From positions 124,001 to 188,000 of the forward strand of contig JBAOHV010000025.1 of the NCBI GenBank assembly GCA_037045265.1: a stretch of DNA of 64,000 nucleotides. Reading direction: 5' to 3'. The notes beneath the pieces were generated by a model. It saw only the letters and a list, made by a program, of their open reading frames with translations, searched no databases and was not told the origin of the DNA. Made by a program: the position numbers and the translations under genes. The stretch is from JBAOHV01 sp037045265. GTDB taxonomy: Bacteria > Actinomycetota > Acidimicrobiia > Acidimicrobiales > Microtrichaceae. This document shows positions 17,982 to 28,091 of the stretch, in pieces. Every line of letters begins with the position of its first letter. Position 1 is the stretch's first letter.

Positions 17982-20506
17982 ATGCCGCTCGATCCGAACA
18001 CCTGGACGCTCAAGACCACCGATGCGGTCAACACCGCGGCTCGCGTCGGCCACCCAGCGCAACAACCCCGAGGCAACTCCTGAGCACCTCCTGGCGGCCC
18101 TGCTGCGCCAGGAGGACGGGGTCGTCCTGCCGGTGGTGCGCAAGCTGGGGCTGAACCCGCTGACGGTGCGTGACACCGCCGACGCGGCCGTCGAGTCGCT
18201 GCCCACCGCCTACGGGACCGACACACGAGCCGGCAAAGCCCTGGTCTCGCTGATCGAGGCCGCGGACAAGGAGCGCGCCGAGCTGACCGACGAGTACCTG
18301 TCGACCGAACACCTGCTCCTGGCCATCACCACGATCGACGAGTCCAAGCCCCTGGGAGAGCGCCGTCTGGGCGAGGTCACCCGCGAGCAGGTCCTGGCCG
18401 CGCTCAGCGAGGTTCGGGGATCGCGTCGTGTCACGACCCAGAACCCGGAGGACACCTTCGAGGCTCTCGCCAAGTACGGCCAGGACCTCACCGAGGCCGC
18501 CCGGGCGGGCAAGCTCGACCCGGTCATCGGCCGCGACGACGAGATCCGTCGTGTCATCCAGGTGCTCAGCCGCCGCACCAAGAACAACCCGGTTCTCATC
18601 GGCGAGCCGGGCGTCGGCAAGACCGCAGTCGTCGAGGGTCTCGCTCAGCGGGTTGTCGCCGGCGACGTTCCCGACAGCCTGCGTGACAAGCGGGTCATCT
18701 CGCTCGACATGAGCTCGATGGTCGCCGGAGCCAAGTACCGCGGCGACTTCGAGGAGCGCCTCCAGGCCGTACTCAACGAGATCAAGGACTCGGGCGGCGA
18801 GGTCATCACGTTCATCGACGAGATGCACACCGTCGTCGGGGCCGGCGCGTCGGGCGAAGGCGCCATGGACGCCGGCAACATGCTCAAGCCGATGCTCGCG
18901 CGGGGCGAGCTCCGCATGGTCGGGGCGACGACGCTCGACGAGTTCCGCAAGTACATCGAGAAGGACCCCGCGCTCGAAAGGCGCTTCCAGCAGGTGTTCG
19001 TCGGGGAGCCGTCGGTGGAGGCGACCATCGCGATCCTGCGTGGGCTCAAGGAGCGCTACGAGGTGCACCACGGGGTCGACGTCGAGGATCCGGCGCTGGT
19101 CGCGGCGGCGGTCCTCTCCGACCGCTACCTGACCGGGCGGTTCCTGCCCGACAAGGCGATCGACCTCGTCGACGAGGCCGCCGCCAGCCTGAGCATCGAG
19201 ATCGGCTCCCGGCCCACCGAGATCGACGTCGTCAAGCGCCGCATCGACGGGCTCGAGATCGAACGGGTGGCGCTCGCCAAGGCGAGCGACCCCGCGTCGG
19301 TGGAACGACTCGCCGCGCTCGAGTCCGAGCTCGCCGACCTGAACGAGGAGTTCGACGCGCTCAGCAGCGCGTTGGCAGGCCGAGAAGGACCAGGTCGATG
19401 CGATCTCCGAGATCGCCGAACGGGTCGAGGTGCTCAAGCTCGAGGCCGAGCGCGCCGAGCGCGAAGGCGACTTCACCCGGGCGTCGGAGATCACCTACGG
19501 GCACATGCCCGTTCTCGAACGTGAGCTCGAGGCGGCCAACGAACAGCTGTCGACCCTGCAGGCCGACACGCCGATGCTCAAGCGCACCGTCGACGCCGAG
19601 GACATCGCGGCGGTCGTCTCACGCTGGACAGGTGTGCCTGTTTCACGTCTGCTGGAGGGCGAGATGAGCAAGCTCGTCCGTCTCGAGGACGTGCTGCACG
19701 AGCGTGTCGTGGGCCAGGACGAGCCGGTCCAGGCCGTAGCGAACGCGATCCGCCGCAGCCGGGCCGGTCTGTCCGACCCACACAGGCCGATCGGCAGCTT
19801 CCTGTTCGTCGGCCCGACCGGCGTCGGCAAGACCGAGCTCGCACGTTCGCTCGCGGACTTCCTCTTCGACGACGAGCGCGCCATGGTCCGCATCGACATG
19901 TCCGAGTACATGGAGAAGCACTCAGTGAGCCGTCTCGTCGGAGCACCCCCGGGCTATGTCGGCTACGACGAAGGCGGTCAGCTCACCGAGGCCGTCAGGC
20001 GCAGGCCGTACGCGGTGATCCTGCTCGACGAGGTCGAGAAGGCCCACCCGGACGTGTTCAACATCCTGCTGCAGCTGCTCGACGACGGGCGCTTGACCGA
20101 CGGCCAGGGCCGGACCGTCAGCTTCACCAACACGGTGCTGATCATGACGTCGAACCTGCCCGGTGACCCGGCGGACTTCTTCCGCCCGGAGTTCATCAAC
20201 CGCGTCGACGAGATCGTGAGCTTCAACGCTCTGGCGCCCGAGGACCTGGGTCGGATCGTCGACATCCAGCTCGACCTGTTGCGCGACCGCCTCGCCGGCC
20301 GCAGGATCAACCTGGTCGTGACCGATGCGGCTAGGGCCAAGCTCTCACATGATGGCTACGACGCCGCCTACGGTGCCCGCCCTCTCAAGAGGCTGATCCA
20401 GAAGCAGGTCGGCGACCGGCTCGCCATGGCGCTGCTCGAGGGCAAGGCCGGCGATGGTGACACCGTCACCCTCGACGTTCTCGACGCAGCGTTCGAGCTG
20501 CGCTGA
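17982..20506 (+). CDS. clpB: Disaggregase ClpB (Hsp100; two frame breaks)
   Basis: ClpB extracts polypeptides from aggregates together with DnaK. The N-domain contains RNNPEATPEHLLAALLRQED. AAA+ module 1 has Walker A GEPGVGKTAVVEGLAQRVV and Walker B VITFIDEMHTVVGAG. The middle coiled coil includes LAALESELADLNEEFDALSA then WQAEKDQVDAISEIAERVEV. Module 2 has FVGPTGVGKTELARSLADFL, Walker B VILLDEVEKAHPDVFN and FRPEFINRVDEIVSFNAL. The segment between TSNL and FRPEF is short, as in other actinobacterial ClpB. One extra base near 18048 and one near 19372 break the frame. About 840 residues. ATG 17982 follows a GGAGGAGA stretch about 12 bases upstream. It has its own HAIR-like promoter. Confidence 0.95.
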
Positions 20507-20514
20507 TCGGCGCT

Positions 20515-21646
20515 TCAGCCGCGACGCGCCGCCGCTCGACCGTGACGGCGGTAGATGGTGGCGAGCGCGTCGCGGAACACAGCACGGTCGTAGCGGGACT
20601 CGGCGAGCGCACGGTTGGCGGCGGAGATCCGCCTCCGTTGCTCGACGTCGGAGAGCAGGGACCCGATGGCGTCGGCGAAGCCGGCGGTGTCGCTTCGTTC
20701 GACGAGACGGCCGTTGGCCGGATCCTCGAACATCGACGCGATGGAAGCGATGTCGGTGGCGACCACGGGTACCCCGGCGGCCAGTGCCTCGATCACGGCG
20801 AACGGCTGGCCCTCGTAGTCGGTCGGCAGGACGTAGAGATCGCTCTCCGAGAGGTGCCGGTATACCTCGCTGCGCGGGACCGGACCGATGAGCGCAGCGG
20901 CAGCGTCCGCGGTCGTGGACCTCTTCGATCATCTCGTCCTTGTCGGGATCGAGCCCCAGGGTGTCGTTGCCGATGATTCGCAGCTCGTAAGGGCCGACTC
21001 CGCGGCGATCGAGCTCATCCAGCGCGTCCAACAGGGTGCGCAGACCCTTGCGTGCGAGCAGCTCACCCACGAAGAGGACCACGGGTGGGTCGTGGTCGGC
21101 GCTCGAACGGGGCACCTCTGCGACTACGACCGAGTTGCCGACGACGGGCAGACCGGCGCGGGAGAAGTACCGCTGCATGTTCCGGACACCCGAAGACGCC
21201 AGCAGCACGTTCTCCGCGGCCAGGCGGTCGAGCACGGCCAGACCCCACTCGTTGAGCCGACCGGGACGGTAGGTGCCCGGTGCCGACATGTACGGCGCGG
21301 CAGCGTGGTTGTGGAGCACGACCGCAGCGCCGCGCAGGCGCGCGGCGATCGCGATCCCCACCTGGCGCCAAGCGACGGTCCAGGGTTCCTGCACCGAGTG
21401 GGTGTGCACGACAGCACCGCGTCGGGCGGCCCTGAACGTGGCTGAGGCGTCGCCGACCAGCCGCTGCACGTTCGCGAGTGACACCTTGCCGCGGGCGTCC
21501 TCGTTCTGCGAGGTGTTCACGAACACGATCTCGAACTCGCTGTTGAGCTCGGCGTCCTCGACGATGTCCATCGCGACGGTCGTGATGCCACCCTTGAGCG
21601 GTGGGCCATGGGCGACGACGACGACCCGGATCTTCTCGCCGGGCAT
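20515..21646 (-). CDS. Family 4 (GT-B) glycosyltransferase (one frame break)
   Basis: The N-terminal domain reads IRVVVVAHGPPLKGGITTVA and AVVHTHSVQEPWTVAWRQVG, with VVLHNHAAAPYMSAPG. The donor domain starts PPVVLFVGELLARKGLRTLL. After a frame break near 20900 it continues ESDLYVLPTDYEGQPFAVIE with the EGQPFAVIEALAAG motif (E-x7-E) of retaining GT4 enzymes, then PVVATDIASIASMFEDPANG. About 376 residues. ATG 21646 overlaps the stop of the upstream methyltransferase as ATGA, so the two are coupled. It probably acts at the inner membrane in glycolipid or polysaccharide assembly. It converges with clpB with 8 bases between them. Confidence 0.75.
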
Positions 21647-22572
21647 CAGTCGAACCGTGACACCAGATGACTGGCCGTGCATGCCACGTCGGCGGGGTCC
21701 ATCGACTTGAACCGGTCCGCGAGCGGCACCCCGATCAACGCCATCGGATCGGTGCCGCTCAGGTGCTCCTCGGTGATCGGCAGACCCAGCTGTTCGTACA
21801 TCGTGTGGTACTCCGACGCCCGCAGTCGGTTCGTCGGCTGCACTGAGTTGTCGATCAGCCGCCAGGCCCGATCCGAGTAGCGCAGGAAGTGGTACACGTC
21901 GATCGTGTCGTCGACGTAGGCGAAGTGGTCGCCGTGGTCGACCAGGTGGCTCATCACCGTGCCCGGGCCGGCGAGCTGGCCGAAACGGGCGAGTATGTCG
22001 ACCAGGATCTCCGCTCCGATGTGCTCCAGCACCGTGTTCGAGCAGATCAGGTCCGGTGGGTCTGCCAGCTCCAGGTAGCGGGCGTCTCCCGGGGTCGTGA
22101 GCACGCCGAGCGAGCCGAGCGCGGCCACGTGGCCGAGGCGTGGTACGTCGTCGCGCACCGCAGCCAGCCGCTCGACACGGTCGGGGTCGATCGGTCCGAG
22201 GCGGTCCAGGTCACCGCGGGAGTGGGCGGCCACCAGGGCGTCGACGACCTGCACGGCGAGCTCAGGACGACCGAGGTCCTCCAGGTCCACCAGCTGGATC
22301 CGGTCGGCACCTGCCAGGAAGAGGCAGAGCGGAACGATAGGGTACCAACCGGCCCCGAGCTCGACCGCTGTCATCGCCGATCTGTTGCCGCCGTTGCGGT
22401 CGAAGGCGTCCAGGTGCAGCTGCGCCCATCCCAGTCGCTGTTCGAGGACAGGAGCGGTCAGGGTCGTCGACCGGGTGACCCGGTGCTGGAACCAGTAGTT
22501 GGCACGTTGGGGGTCCGGCAGCCACGAGATCCCCTTCTGGACGATGGCCTTGGCCACCCACTTGCCACGCAT
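21646..22572 (-). CDS. SAM-dependent methyltransferase-like protein
   Basis: The 308-residue intact protein has a class I methyltransferase core. Motif I reads MTAVELGAGWYPIVPLCLFL, motif II DRIQLVDLEDLG, and motif IV DLICSNTVLEHIGAEILVDI is followed by VMSHLVDHGDHFAYVDD. The segment VLEH plus GPGTVMSHLVDH is typical of methyltransferases found in O-antigen and capsule loci. A Leu-Pro rich N-terminal region of about 60 residues (WLPDPQRANYWFQHRVTRS) precedes the core. Its product is coupled to the GT4 enzyme, so the substrate is probably a glycan intermediate. No close family name can be given. It is divergent from purA. Confidence 0.65.
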   Translation of the reverse strand: MRGKWVAKAIVQKGISWLPDPQRANYWFQHRVTRSTTLTAPVLEQRLGWAQLHLDAFDRNGGNRSAMTAVELGAGWYPIVPLCLFLAGADRIQLVDLEDLGRPELAVQVVDALVAAHSRGDLDRLGPIDPDRVERLAAVRDDVPRLGHVAALGSLGVLTTPGDARYLELADPPDLICSNTVLEHIGAEILVDILARFGQLAGPGTVMSHLVDHGDHFAYVDDTIDVYHFLRYSDRAWRLIDNSVQPTNRLRASEYHTMYEQLGLPITEEHLSGTDPMALIGVPLADRFKSMDPADVACTASHLVSRFD

Positions 22573-22705
22573 CCGCGGTGCCTCCCGAGCCGGCGAGCAC
22601 TTTCCCCGCCTCCGCCCGAGCTGTCAAGCTGCCACGTCGGGTGCCCGCGCACCCAACAGCTACGCTGTTGCGTTCCCGACTGCGGGACCGAGATGAGGAG
22701 AGCAC

Positions 22706-23988
22706 GTGCCAGCGACCGTCGTGGTGGGCACCCAGTGGGGCGATGAGGGCAAGGGCAAGCTCACGGACCTCATCGCCAAGGAGATGCATCTCGTGGTGCG
22801 CTACCAGGGTGGCCACAACGCAGGGCACACCCTGGTCGTCGACGGGGAGTCCTTCGCTCTCCAGCTGGTGCCTTCGGGTGTGCTCTACGACCACATCGTG
22901 CCCGTCATCGGCAACGGGGTCGTCGTCGACCCGGTCGTGCTGCTGGCCGAGGTCGACATGCTGGAGCGCAGGGGTGTCGACTGCTCCAGCATCCGCGTGT
23001 CGGGCAACGCCCACCTGATCCTGCCCTACCACCAGGAGCTGGACCGCCTGATCGAGCGTCACCTGGGCAAGAACAAGCTGGGCACGACCAAGCGCGGTAT
23101 CGGCCCCACCTACGCCGACAAGGCGAGCCGGGTCGGTCTGCGCATCCAGGACCTGCTCGACCCAGAGATCTTCCGTGAGAAGGTCGCCGCGGTGCTCGCC
23201 GAGAAGAACCTGATCCTGGCCAAGGTCTACAACCGGCTCGGTTTCGACCCCGACGAGCTGGCCGACCGCTACCTCGAGGAGGTAGCTCCCCGCATCGCCC
23301 CGTTCGTCACCGACACGGTGAGCCTGGTGCACGAGTCGCTGGAGCGCGGCGAGCACGTCCTCTTCGAAGGTGCACAAGCGACCTTCCTCGACCTGGACCA
23401 CGGGACCTATCCGTTCGTCACCTCGTCCAACCCGATCGCCGGTGGTGCCTGCGTGGGCGCCGGAGTGGGGCCCCGTCACATCGACCGGGTCATCGGGATC
23501 GCCAAGGCCTACGTCACCAGGGTCGGATCGGGCCCCATGCCGACCGAGCTCTTCGACGAGACCGGTGACCGGATCGTCGAGCTCGGACGCGAGTTCGGGG
23601 TCAACACCAAACGCCGGCGCCGGCCGGGTTGGTTCGACGCGGTGATGCTGCGCCACGCCGTGCGGCTCAACTCGCTCAGTGAGCTTGCCATCACCAAGCT
23701 CGACATCCTCGACACCTTCGAGACGCTCAAGGTCTGCGTCGCATACGACGTCGACGGGGTCCGTCACGACCACCTGCCCTATCACCAGTCGGATCTGCAC
23801 CGTGCGGTGCCGATCTACGAGGAGCTTCCGGGGTGGAACACCGACCTCTCGCAGATCCCGCGAGCGTCGTGACCTTCCTGCCAACGCCCAGGCATACCTG
23901 GACTTCCTCCAGGATCAGGTCGGAGTGCCGATCGGCGTGGTCGGCACCGGACCCGGACCGCGACCAGTACGTCCACTTCAACGCGTGA
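22706..23988 (+). CDS. purA: Adenylosuccinate synthase (two frame breaks near the 3' end)
   Basis: PurA joins IMP and aspartate using GTP, the first step from IMP to AMP. It begins TVVVGTQWGDEGKGKLTDLI with the GDEGKGK P-loop, then YQGGHNAGHTLVVDG with the catalytic His. GTTKRGIGPTYADKASRVGL, FEGAQATFLDLDHGTYPFVT and VGSGPMPTELFDETGDRI follow, and KRRRRPGWFDAVMLRHA is the Arg-rich region. Single inserted bases near 23870 and 23955 cut the frame; the repaired end reads SDLPANAQAYLDFLQDQVG and DRDQYVHFNA. About 426 residues, the usual size. GTG 22706 follows GATGAGGAG. It opens the purine region. Confidence 0.95.
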
Positions 23989-24031
23989 ACCCCCGGCGTC
24001 GAACGACCCATCACCACCACCAGGAGTGCCC

Positions 24032-24364
24032 ATGTCCGTCGTGAAGATCAACGCGATCTCGGTGCCCGAGGGCGCCGGCCCCGAGCTCGAGAGCCGTTTC
24101 GCCGCCCGTGCAGGAGCGGTGGAGAACCAGCCGGGCTTCGAGGGCTTCCAGCTCCTCCGCCCCGTTTCGGGGGGTGACCGCTACTTCGTGATGACCTGGT
24201 GGGAGTCCGAGGAGGCCTTCGCGGCATGGATGTCCAGCCAGGACTTCGCCAAGGGCCACGCCCACGCAGGCGGCGGCGGGGAAGGCCGGCCGGGACCGGT
24301 GGCCAGCGGCTCCGAGGTTCTCGGCTTCGAGGTGGTCGAACGCGTCGACCCCCCGTCCGCCTGA
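24032..24364 (+). CDS. MhuD/IsdG-type haem-degrading monooxygenase
   Basis: The 110-residue protein is an antibiotic-biosynthesis-monooxygenase fold (ferredoxin-like dimer). It carries the haem-degrading residues at the expected places: Asn7 in VVKINAISV, Trp66 in EEAFAAWMSSQDF and His76 in AKGHAHAGG. These line up with Asn7, Trp66 and His75 of mycobacterial MhuD, as I recall them. GFEGFQLLRPVSGGDRYFV fits the core strands. The likely role is opening of haem to recover iron; this is family knowledge plus residue matching. ATG 24032 is preferred to GTG 24026. It lies between purA and purD, 3 bases before purD, so it is probably co-transcribed with purine genes, an unexpected partner. Confidence 0.75.
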   Translation: MSVVKINAISVPEGAGPELESRFAARAGAVENQPGFEGFQLLRPVSGGDRYFVMTWWESEEAFAAWMSSQDFAKGHAHAGGGGEGRPGPVASGSEVLGFEVVERVDPPSA

Positions 24365-24367
24365 GCG

Positions 24368-25597
24368 ATGCTGGTCTGCGTCGTCGGAAGCGGAGGCCGC
24401 GAGCACACGCTCGCGGATGTGCTGTCACGCACCGCAGAAGTGGTCGTGACACCCGGCAACGCCGGGATCCCGAACTCGACCGGCACTCCGCCTGAGCAGC
24501 TCGACGCCGACCTGTTCGTCATCGGGCCCGAGGTCCCGCTCGTCGACGGGCTTGCGGACCGGTTGCGCGCCCAGGGCAAGCTCGTCTTCGGTCCCGGCGC
24601 CGACGGTGCCCGACTCGAGGGGTCCAAGGCGTGGATGAAGGAACTGGTCCACGCGGCCGGCGTGCCGACCGCTCTGCACGGAACCTTCGACGAGCTGGAC
24701 GAGGCGCTCGAGTTCCTCGACACGATGGCGCCGCCCTTCGTGGTGAAGACCGACGGGCTGGCAGCCGGCAAAGGCGTCGTGGTGACCGAGTCGTTGACCG
24801 AGGCCCGCAACACGGTCGAGGACTACCTGTCCGGTCAGGCCTTCGGGGACGCCGGGCGTCGGCTCGTGATCGAAGAGGGGCTGGTCGGTCCAGAGCTGTC
24901 GGTCCTGGCTGTCTGCGACGGTCGGCGGGCGGTCCTGTTGCCGCCGGCGCAGGACTTCAAGCGAGTCGGTGAAGGCGACCAGGGTCCCAACACCGGCGGG
25001 ATGGGCGCATACTCACCGGTCCCGGCTGTGGACGGCGACCTGCTCGACGAGGTTCGCGCCAGGTTCATCGAGCCGACCCTGGCCGAGCTGAGCTCGCGGG
25101 GCATCGACTACAGGGGTGTGCTCTACGCAGGCCTGATGCTCACAGCCGAAGGACCCCGGCTGATCGAGTACAACGTCCGCTTCGGTGACCCCGAGACCCA
25201 GGTCGTGCTGCCCCGATTCGACTCCGACCTGGCCGCTCTGCTCGCCCAGGCCGCAGCCGGAGAGCTCGCCGACGAGCCCACCTTCAGCGACGACCACACC
25301 GTCACGGTCGTGTGCGCAGCCCAGGGCTACCCGGCCGGTCCACGCAGTGGTGACGTGATCACCGGGGTCGATCGGGCCCGCTCGATCGACGGCGTGTCGG
25401 TCTACTTCGCCGGCGTCGGCACGGACGCCGACGGCGCGCTTGTGACGGCCGGAGGCAGGGTCCTGAACGTCTGCGGGCGCGGTGCCACCCTGGCACAGGC
25501 ACGCGAGCGGGCCTACCGCGGCGTCGCCGAGGTCGCTTGGGACGGCATGTTCCACCGCGGCGACATCGCGGCCGCCGCGGCCGCCACGGAATCGTGA
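24368..25597 (+). CDS. purD: Phosphoribosylamine-glycine ligase (GAR synthetase)
   Basis: PurD joins phosphoribosylamine and glycine with ATP, step two of purine synthesis. The N-domain begins LVCVVGSGGREHTLADVLSR with VVVTPGNAGIPNS and DLFVIGPEVPLVDGLADRLR. The ATP-grasp part has PPFVVKTDGLAAGKGVVVTE, LVIEEGLVGPELSVLAVCDG, and the hallmark GPNTGGMGAYSPVPAV. GRLIEYNVRFGDPETQVVL-type residues appear as LIEYNVRFGDPETQVVLPR. 409 residues, intact. ATG 24368 is the start. Its stop overlaps purK as GTGA. Confidence 0.97.
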   Translation: MLVCVVGSGGREHTLADVLSRTAEVVVTPGNAGIPNSTGTPPEQLDADLFVIGPEVPLVDGLADRLRAQGKLVFGPGADGARLEGSKAWMKELVHAAGVPTALHGTFDELDEALEFLDTMAPPFVVKTDGLAAGKGVVVTESLTEARNTVEDYLSGQAFGDAGRRLVIEEGLVGPELSVLAVCDGRRAVLLPPAQDFKRVGEGDQGPNTGGMGAYSPVPAVDGDLLDEVRARFIEPTLAELSSRGIDYRGVLYAGLMLTAEGPRLIEYNVRFGDPETQVVLPRFDSDLAALLAQAAAGELADEPTFSDDHTVTVVCAAQGYPAGPRSGDVITGVDRARSIDGVSVYFAGVGTDADGALVTAGGRVLNVCGRGATLAQARERAYRGVAEVAWDGMFHRGDIAAAAAATES

Positions 25598-26826
25598 CCG
25601 AGCGGTCCGCGGCAGGTCCCGTGGTCGGGATCGTCGGCGGCGGACAGCTGGCGAGGATGCTCGCCGAGGCCGCCACGCCCATGGGCATCCACGTCAGGGT
25701 GCTCGCCGCCCCCGGAGACGAAGGCGCGGTCGAGGTGGTCCCCGACGTGCAGTTCGGCGAGCCTCACGATCCCGCGGCGCTCGCGTCCTTCGCCGCGACC
25801 GTCGACGTCGTCACCTTCGACCACGAGAACGTCGACCACGAGGCCCTGGCCCTGCTCCAGGAGCAGGGAGTGGCCGTACGGCCCGGGGTCGAGACGCTCC
25901 GCTTCTCGGACAAGGCATACCAACGAGCCGTGTTCTCGTCGGCGGGCCTTCCGGTACCGCCGTTCGCGGTCGTGGACCCGGTGGCCGATCAGGCGACCGC
26001 CGAGGCCGCGGCTCGGGCGTTCGCCGCCGAGCACGCCGACGCCCATGGCCGGGTCGTGGCGAAGGCCTCTCGGGGTGGCTACGACGGCCGAGGCGTATGG
26101 GTGCTCGACGGCGACGAGCTGAGCGTCTTCATCGGCGAGTACGACGGTGCCCCGCTGGTGCTCGAACCGCTGCTGGCGCTCGAATCAGAGGTGGCGGTGC
26201 TCGTCGCCCGCCGGCCCTCGGGTGAGGTCAGGGCCTGGCCGGTGTTCGAGACGGTCCAGGTGAACGGCATGTGCGACGAGGTCTACACGCCGGCCACTCT
26301 CGACGAAGTCACCGCCGGGGCGGCCGACCGTCTGGCCCGGTCCGTGGCCGAGGTGACCGGTGCGGTCGGCGTCATCGCCGTCGAGCTGTTCCTGACGGAC
26401 GGTCGGCTGCTCGTCAACGAGATCGCGCCGCGGGTCCACAACTCGGGGCACCTGACCATCGACGGCACCGACACGTCGCAGTTCCAACAGCACCTGCGAG
26501 CGGTGCTCGACTGGCCGCTCGGACCGTGCGGGTCGCTCTCGCCGGTCGCGGTCATGGTCAACGTCGTCGGAGGACCTGACGGCGACCCGCGTGAGCGTCA
26601 GAGTCTTGCGTTGGCGGAGGTTCCCCACGCCCGTCTCCACCTCTACGGCAAGACGTCACGACCTGACCGCAAGATCGGCCATGTGACGGTCCTGGGCGAT
26701 GATCTGGCAGAAGTACGAGCGCAGGCGAACCGTGCTGCGCGCCTGCTCGCCGGAACCGATCGCCCCGTCGTCACGGAAGCTCCGGTCTGGGACCGGCTCA
26801 GCGTGGAAGGATCAGCCGATGGGTGA
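25594..26826 (+). CDS. purK: 5-(carboxyamino)imidazole ribonucleotide synthase
   Basis: PurK carboxylates AIR with ATP and bicarbonate, working with PurE. It starts GPVVGIVGGGQLARMLAEAA, which is the family start, then VVAKASRGGYDGRGVWVLDG as the ATP-grasp loop and LEPLLALESEVAVLVARRPS. IAVELFLTDGRLLVNEIAPR followed by VHNSGHLTIDGTDTSQFQQH is the PurK signature. 410 residues, intact. GTG 25594 overlaps the purD stop. The last eight bases overlap purE, giving tight coupling purD-purK-purE. Confidence 0.96.
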   Translation: MTERSAAGPVVGIVGGGQLARMLAEAATPMGIHVRVLAAPGDEGAVEVVPDVQFGEPHDPAALASFAATVDVVTFDHENVDHEALALLQEQGVAVRPGVETLRFSDKAYQRAVFSSAGLPVPPFAVVDPVADQATAEAAARAFAAEHADAHGRVVAKASRGGYDGRGVWVLDGDELSVFIGEYDGAPLVLEPLLALESEVAVLVARRPSGEVRAWPVFETVQVNGMCDEVYTPATLDEVTAGAADRLARSVAEVTGAVGVIAVELFLTDGRLLVNEIAPRVHNSGHLTIDGTDTSQFQQHLRAVLDWPLGPCGSLSPVAVMVNVVGGPDGDPRERQSLALAEVPHARLHLYGKTSRPDRKIGHVTVLGDDLAEVRAQANRAARLLAGTDRPVVTEAPVWDRLSVEGSADG

Positions 26827-27310
26827 CGTCGCCGTAGGGATCATCATGGGGAGCTCCTCGGACCTGCCGGTCATGGACGCGGCGGCCGGGGTGCTCACCG
26901 AGTTCGGTGTCGACCACGAGGTGCGCGTCGTGTCCGCCCATCGCAGCCCACGGCGGATGGTCGACTACGCGTCGGAGGCGCGGGAGCGTGGGCTCAAGGT
27001 GATCATCGCGGGTGCCGGAGGGGCAGCTCACCTGCCCGGGATGGTCGCTTCGCTGACCACCCTGCCGGTGATCGGCGTACCCGTGCCGACCAAGCACCTG
27101 GGCGGGGTCGACTCCCTGCACTCGATCGTGCAGATGCCCGGCGGGGTACCCGTCGCGACGATGGCGATCGGTGGCGCCCGCAACGCGGGTCTGATGGCGG
27201 TGCGCATCCTGTCGGTCGCCGATCCGGCCCTGGCGGCGCGCCTGGTCGAGGATCAGCTGGCCCTGGAACAGCACGCGCTGGCCCAGGACGCCGAGATCAA
27301 TCCGTCGTGA
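26819..27310 (+). CDS. purE: N5-carboxyaminoimidazole ribonucleotide mutase
   Basis: PurE moves the carboxyl group from N5 to C4 of the imidazole ring, giving CAIR. The 163-residue protein reads VGIIMGSSSDLPVMDAAAGV, then EVRVVSAHRSPRRMVDYASE with the active-site His, and VIIAGAGGAAHLPGMVASLT. PVIGVPVPTKHLGGVDSLHS and VPVATMAIGGARNAGLMAVR complete the class I signature. ATG 26819 lies inside the end of purK. The stop overlaps the DprE2-like gene as GTGA. Confidence 0.97.
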   Translation: MGDVAVGIIMGSSSDLPVMDAAAGVLTEFGVDHEVRVVSAHRSPRRMVDYASEARERGLKVIIAGAGGAAHLPGMVASLTTLPVIGVPVPTKHLGGVDSLHSIVQMPGGVPVATMAIGGARNAGLMAVRILSVADPALAARLVEDQLALEQHALAQDAEINPS

Positions 27311-28065
27311 GCGACGGTGCCCGGCTGCCGCGCACGGGGCTCGTGCTCGGGGGAACCAGCGACATAGCCGCAGCGATCCTCGAGTCGCTCGCCGAGCACG
27401 GTCTGGAGCGGGTCGTGCTCTCGTCACGCCGATTGCCCGCCGAGGAGCCGGCACCCGGTGATGGACGCGTGTCGTGCACCACCCTCGAATGGGACGCGCT
27501 CGACACCGCATCTCACACGAAGCTGGTCGACGACGCGGTCGGGCTGCTCGGAACCATCGACCTGGTCGTGTGCGCGGTCGGGATGCTCGGTCACCATGCC
27601 GGTCGTTCGATGGGGCCGGGCCAGGTCGACGAGATGGTTCGCACCAACTTCGCCGGGCCGGCTGCGGCGCTGGCAGTCGTCGCTGAGCGGATGGCGGAAC
27701 AGGGCCACGGCACGATCGTCGTGCTCTCCTCAGTGGCAGGGGTAAGACCGCGCCGCTCCAACTACGTCTACGGGTCTACCAAGTCCGGTCTGGACGCGTT
27801 CGCGCGCGGGCTCGCCGACGGGTTGACCGGCACCGGGGTGAGCGTGCTGGTGGTCCGAGCGGGATTCGTGCGGTCATCGATGACAGAGGGCCTGGATCCG
27901 GCCCCTTTCGCGACAGATCCGCAAACAGTGGCAGCTGCTGTCTCACGGGCGATCGGCCGCGGTCGCAGCGGTGTCGTCTGGGTGCCGGCGAAGCTCGGGC
28001 CGCTGTTCGCGTTGCTTGCGAACTTGCCGGGACCGCTGTGGCGTCGGGTGGCGGGCGACCGCTGA
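27307..28065 (+). CDS. Short-chain dehydrogenase, DprE2-like (decaprenylphosphoryl-2-keto-ribose reductase type)
   Basis: The 252-residue SDR has the nucleotide loop LVLGGTSDIAAAILESLAEH, where GGTSDIA replaces the usual GxxxGxG as in DprE2. The motif WDALDTASHTKLVDDA is very like mycobacterial DprE2 (DALDTDSH). The catalytic part reads VVLSSVAGVRPRRSNYVYGS followed by TKSGLDAFARGL, with Tyr-x3-Lys; VLVVRAGFVRSSMTEGL follows, and VVWVPAKLGPLFALL near the end matches DprE2. DprE2 completes epimerisation of decaprenylphosphoryl ribose to arabinose, the arabinan donor. That role is inferred; no dprE1 lies in the window. GTG 27307 overlaps the purE stop, so it is co-transcribed with purine genes. 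Confidence 0.75.
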   Translation: MSDGARLPRTGLVLGGTSDIAAAILESLAEHGLERVVLSSRRLPAEEPAPGDGRVSCTTLEWDALDTASHTKLVDDAVGLLGTIDLVVCAVGMLGHHAGRSMGPGQVDEMVRTNFAGPAAALAVVAERMAEQGHGTIVVLSSVAGVRPRRSNYVYGSTKSGLDAFARGLADGLTGTGVSVLVVRAGFVRSSMTEGLDPAPFATDPQTVAAAVSRAIGRGRSGVVWVPAKLGPLFALLANLPGPLWRRVAGDR

Positions 28066-28091
28066 CCGGCGACCGGGTAGGTCCCGTCCTG

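Noticed and set aside
18028..19494. Long open frame of 488 codons on the minus strand
   Set aside because: It is the mirror of the clpB gene; GC-rich third positions leave the opposite strand open. Its product has no domain pattern.
22573..22705. Purine riboswitch or other aptamer before purA
   Set aside because: A small stem GGGTGC/GCACCC is present, but no conserved aptamer core can be recognised.
22262..23884. Open frame of 540 codons on the minus strand
   Set aside because: It mirrors purA and part of the methyltransferase.
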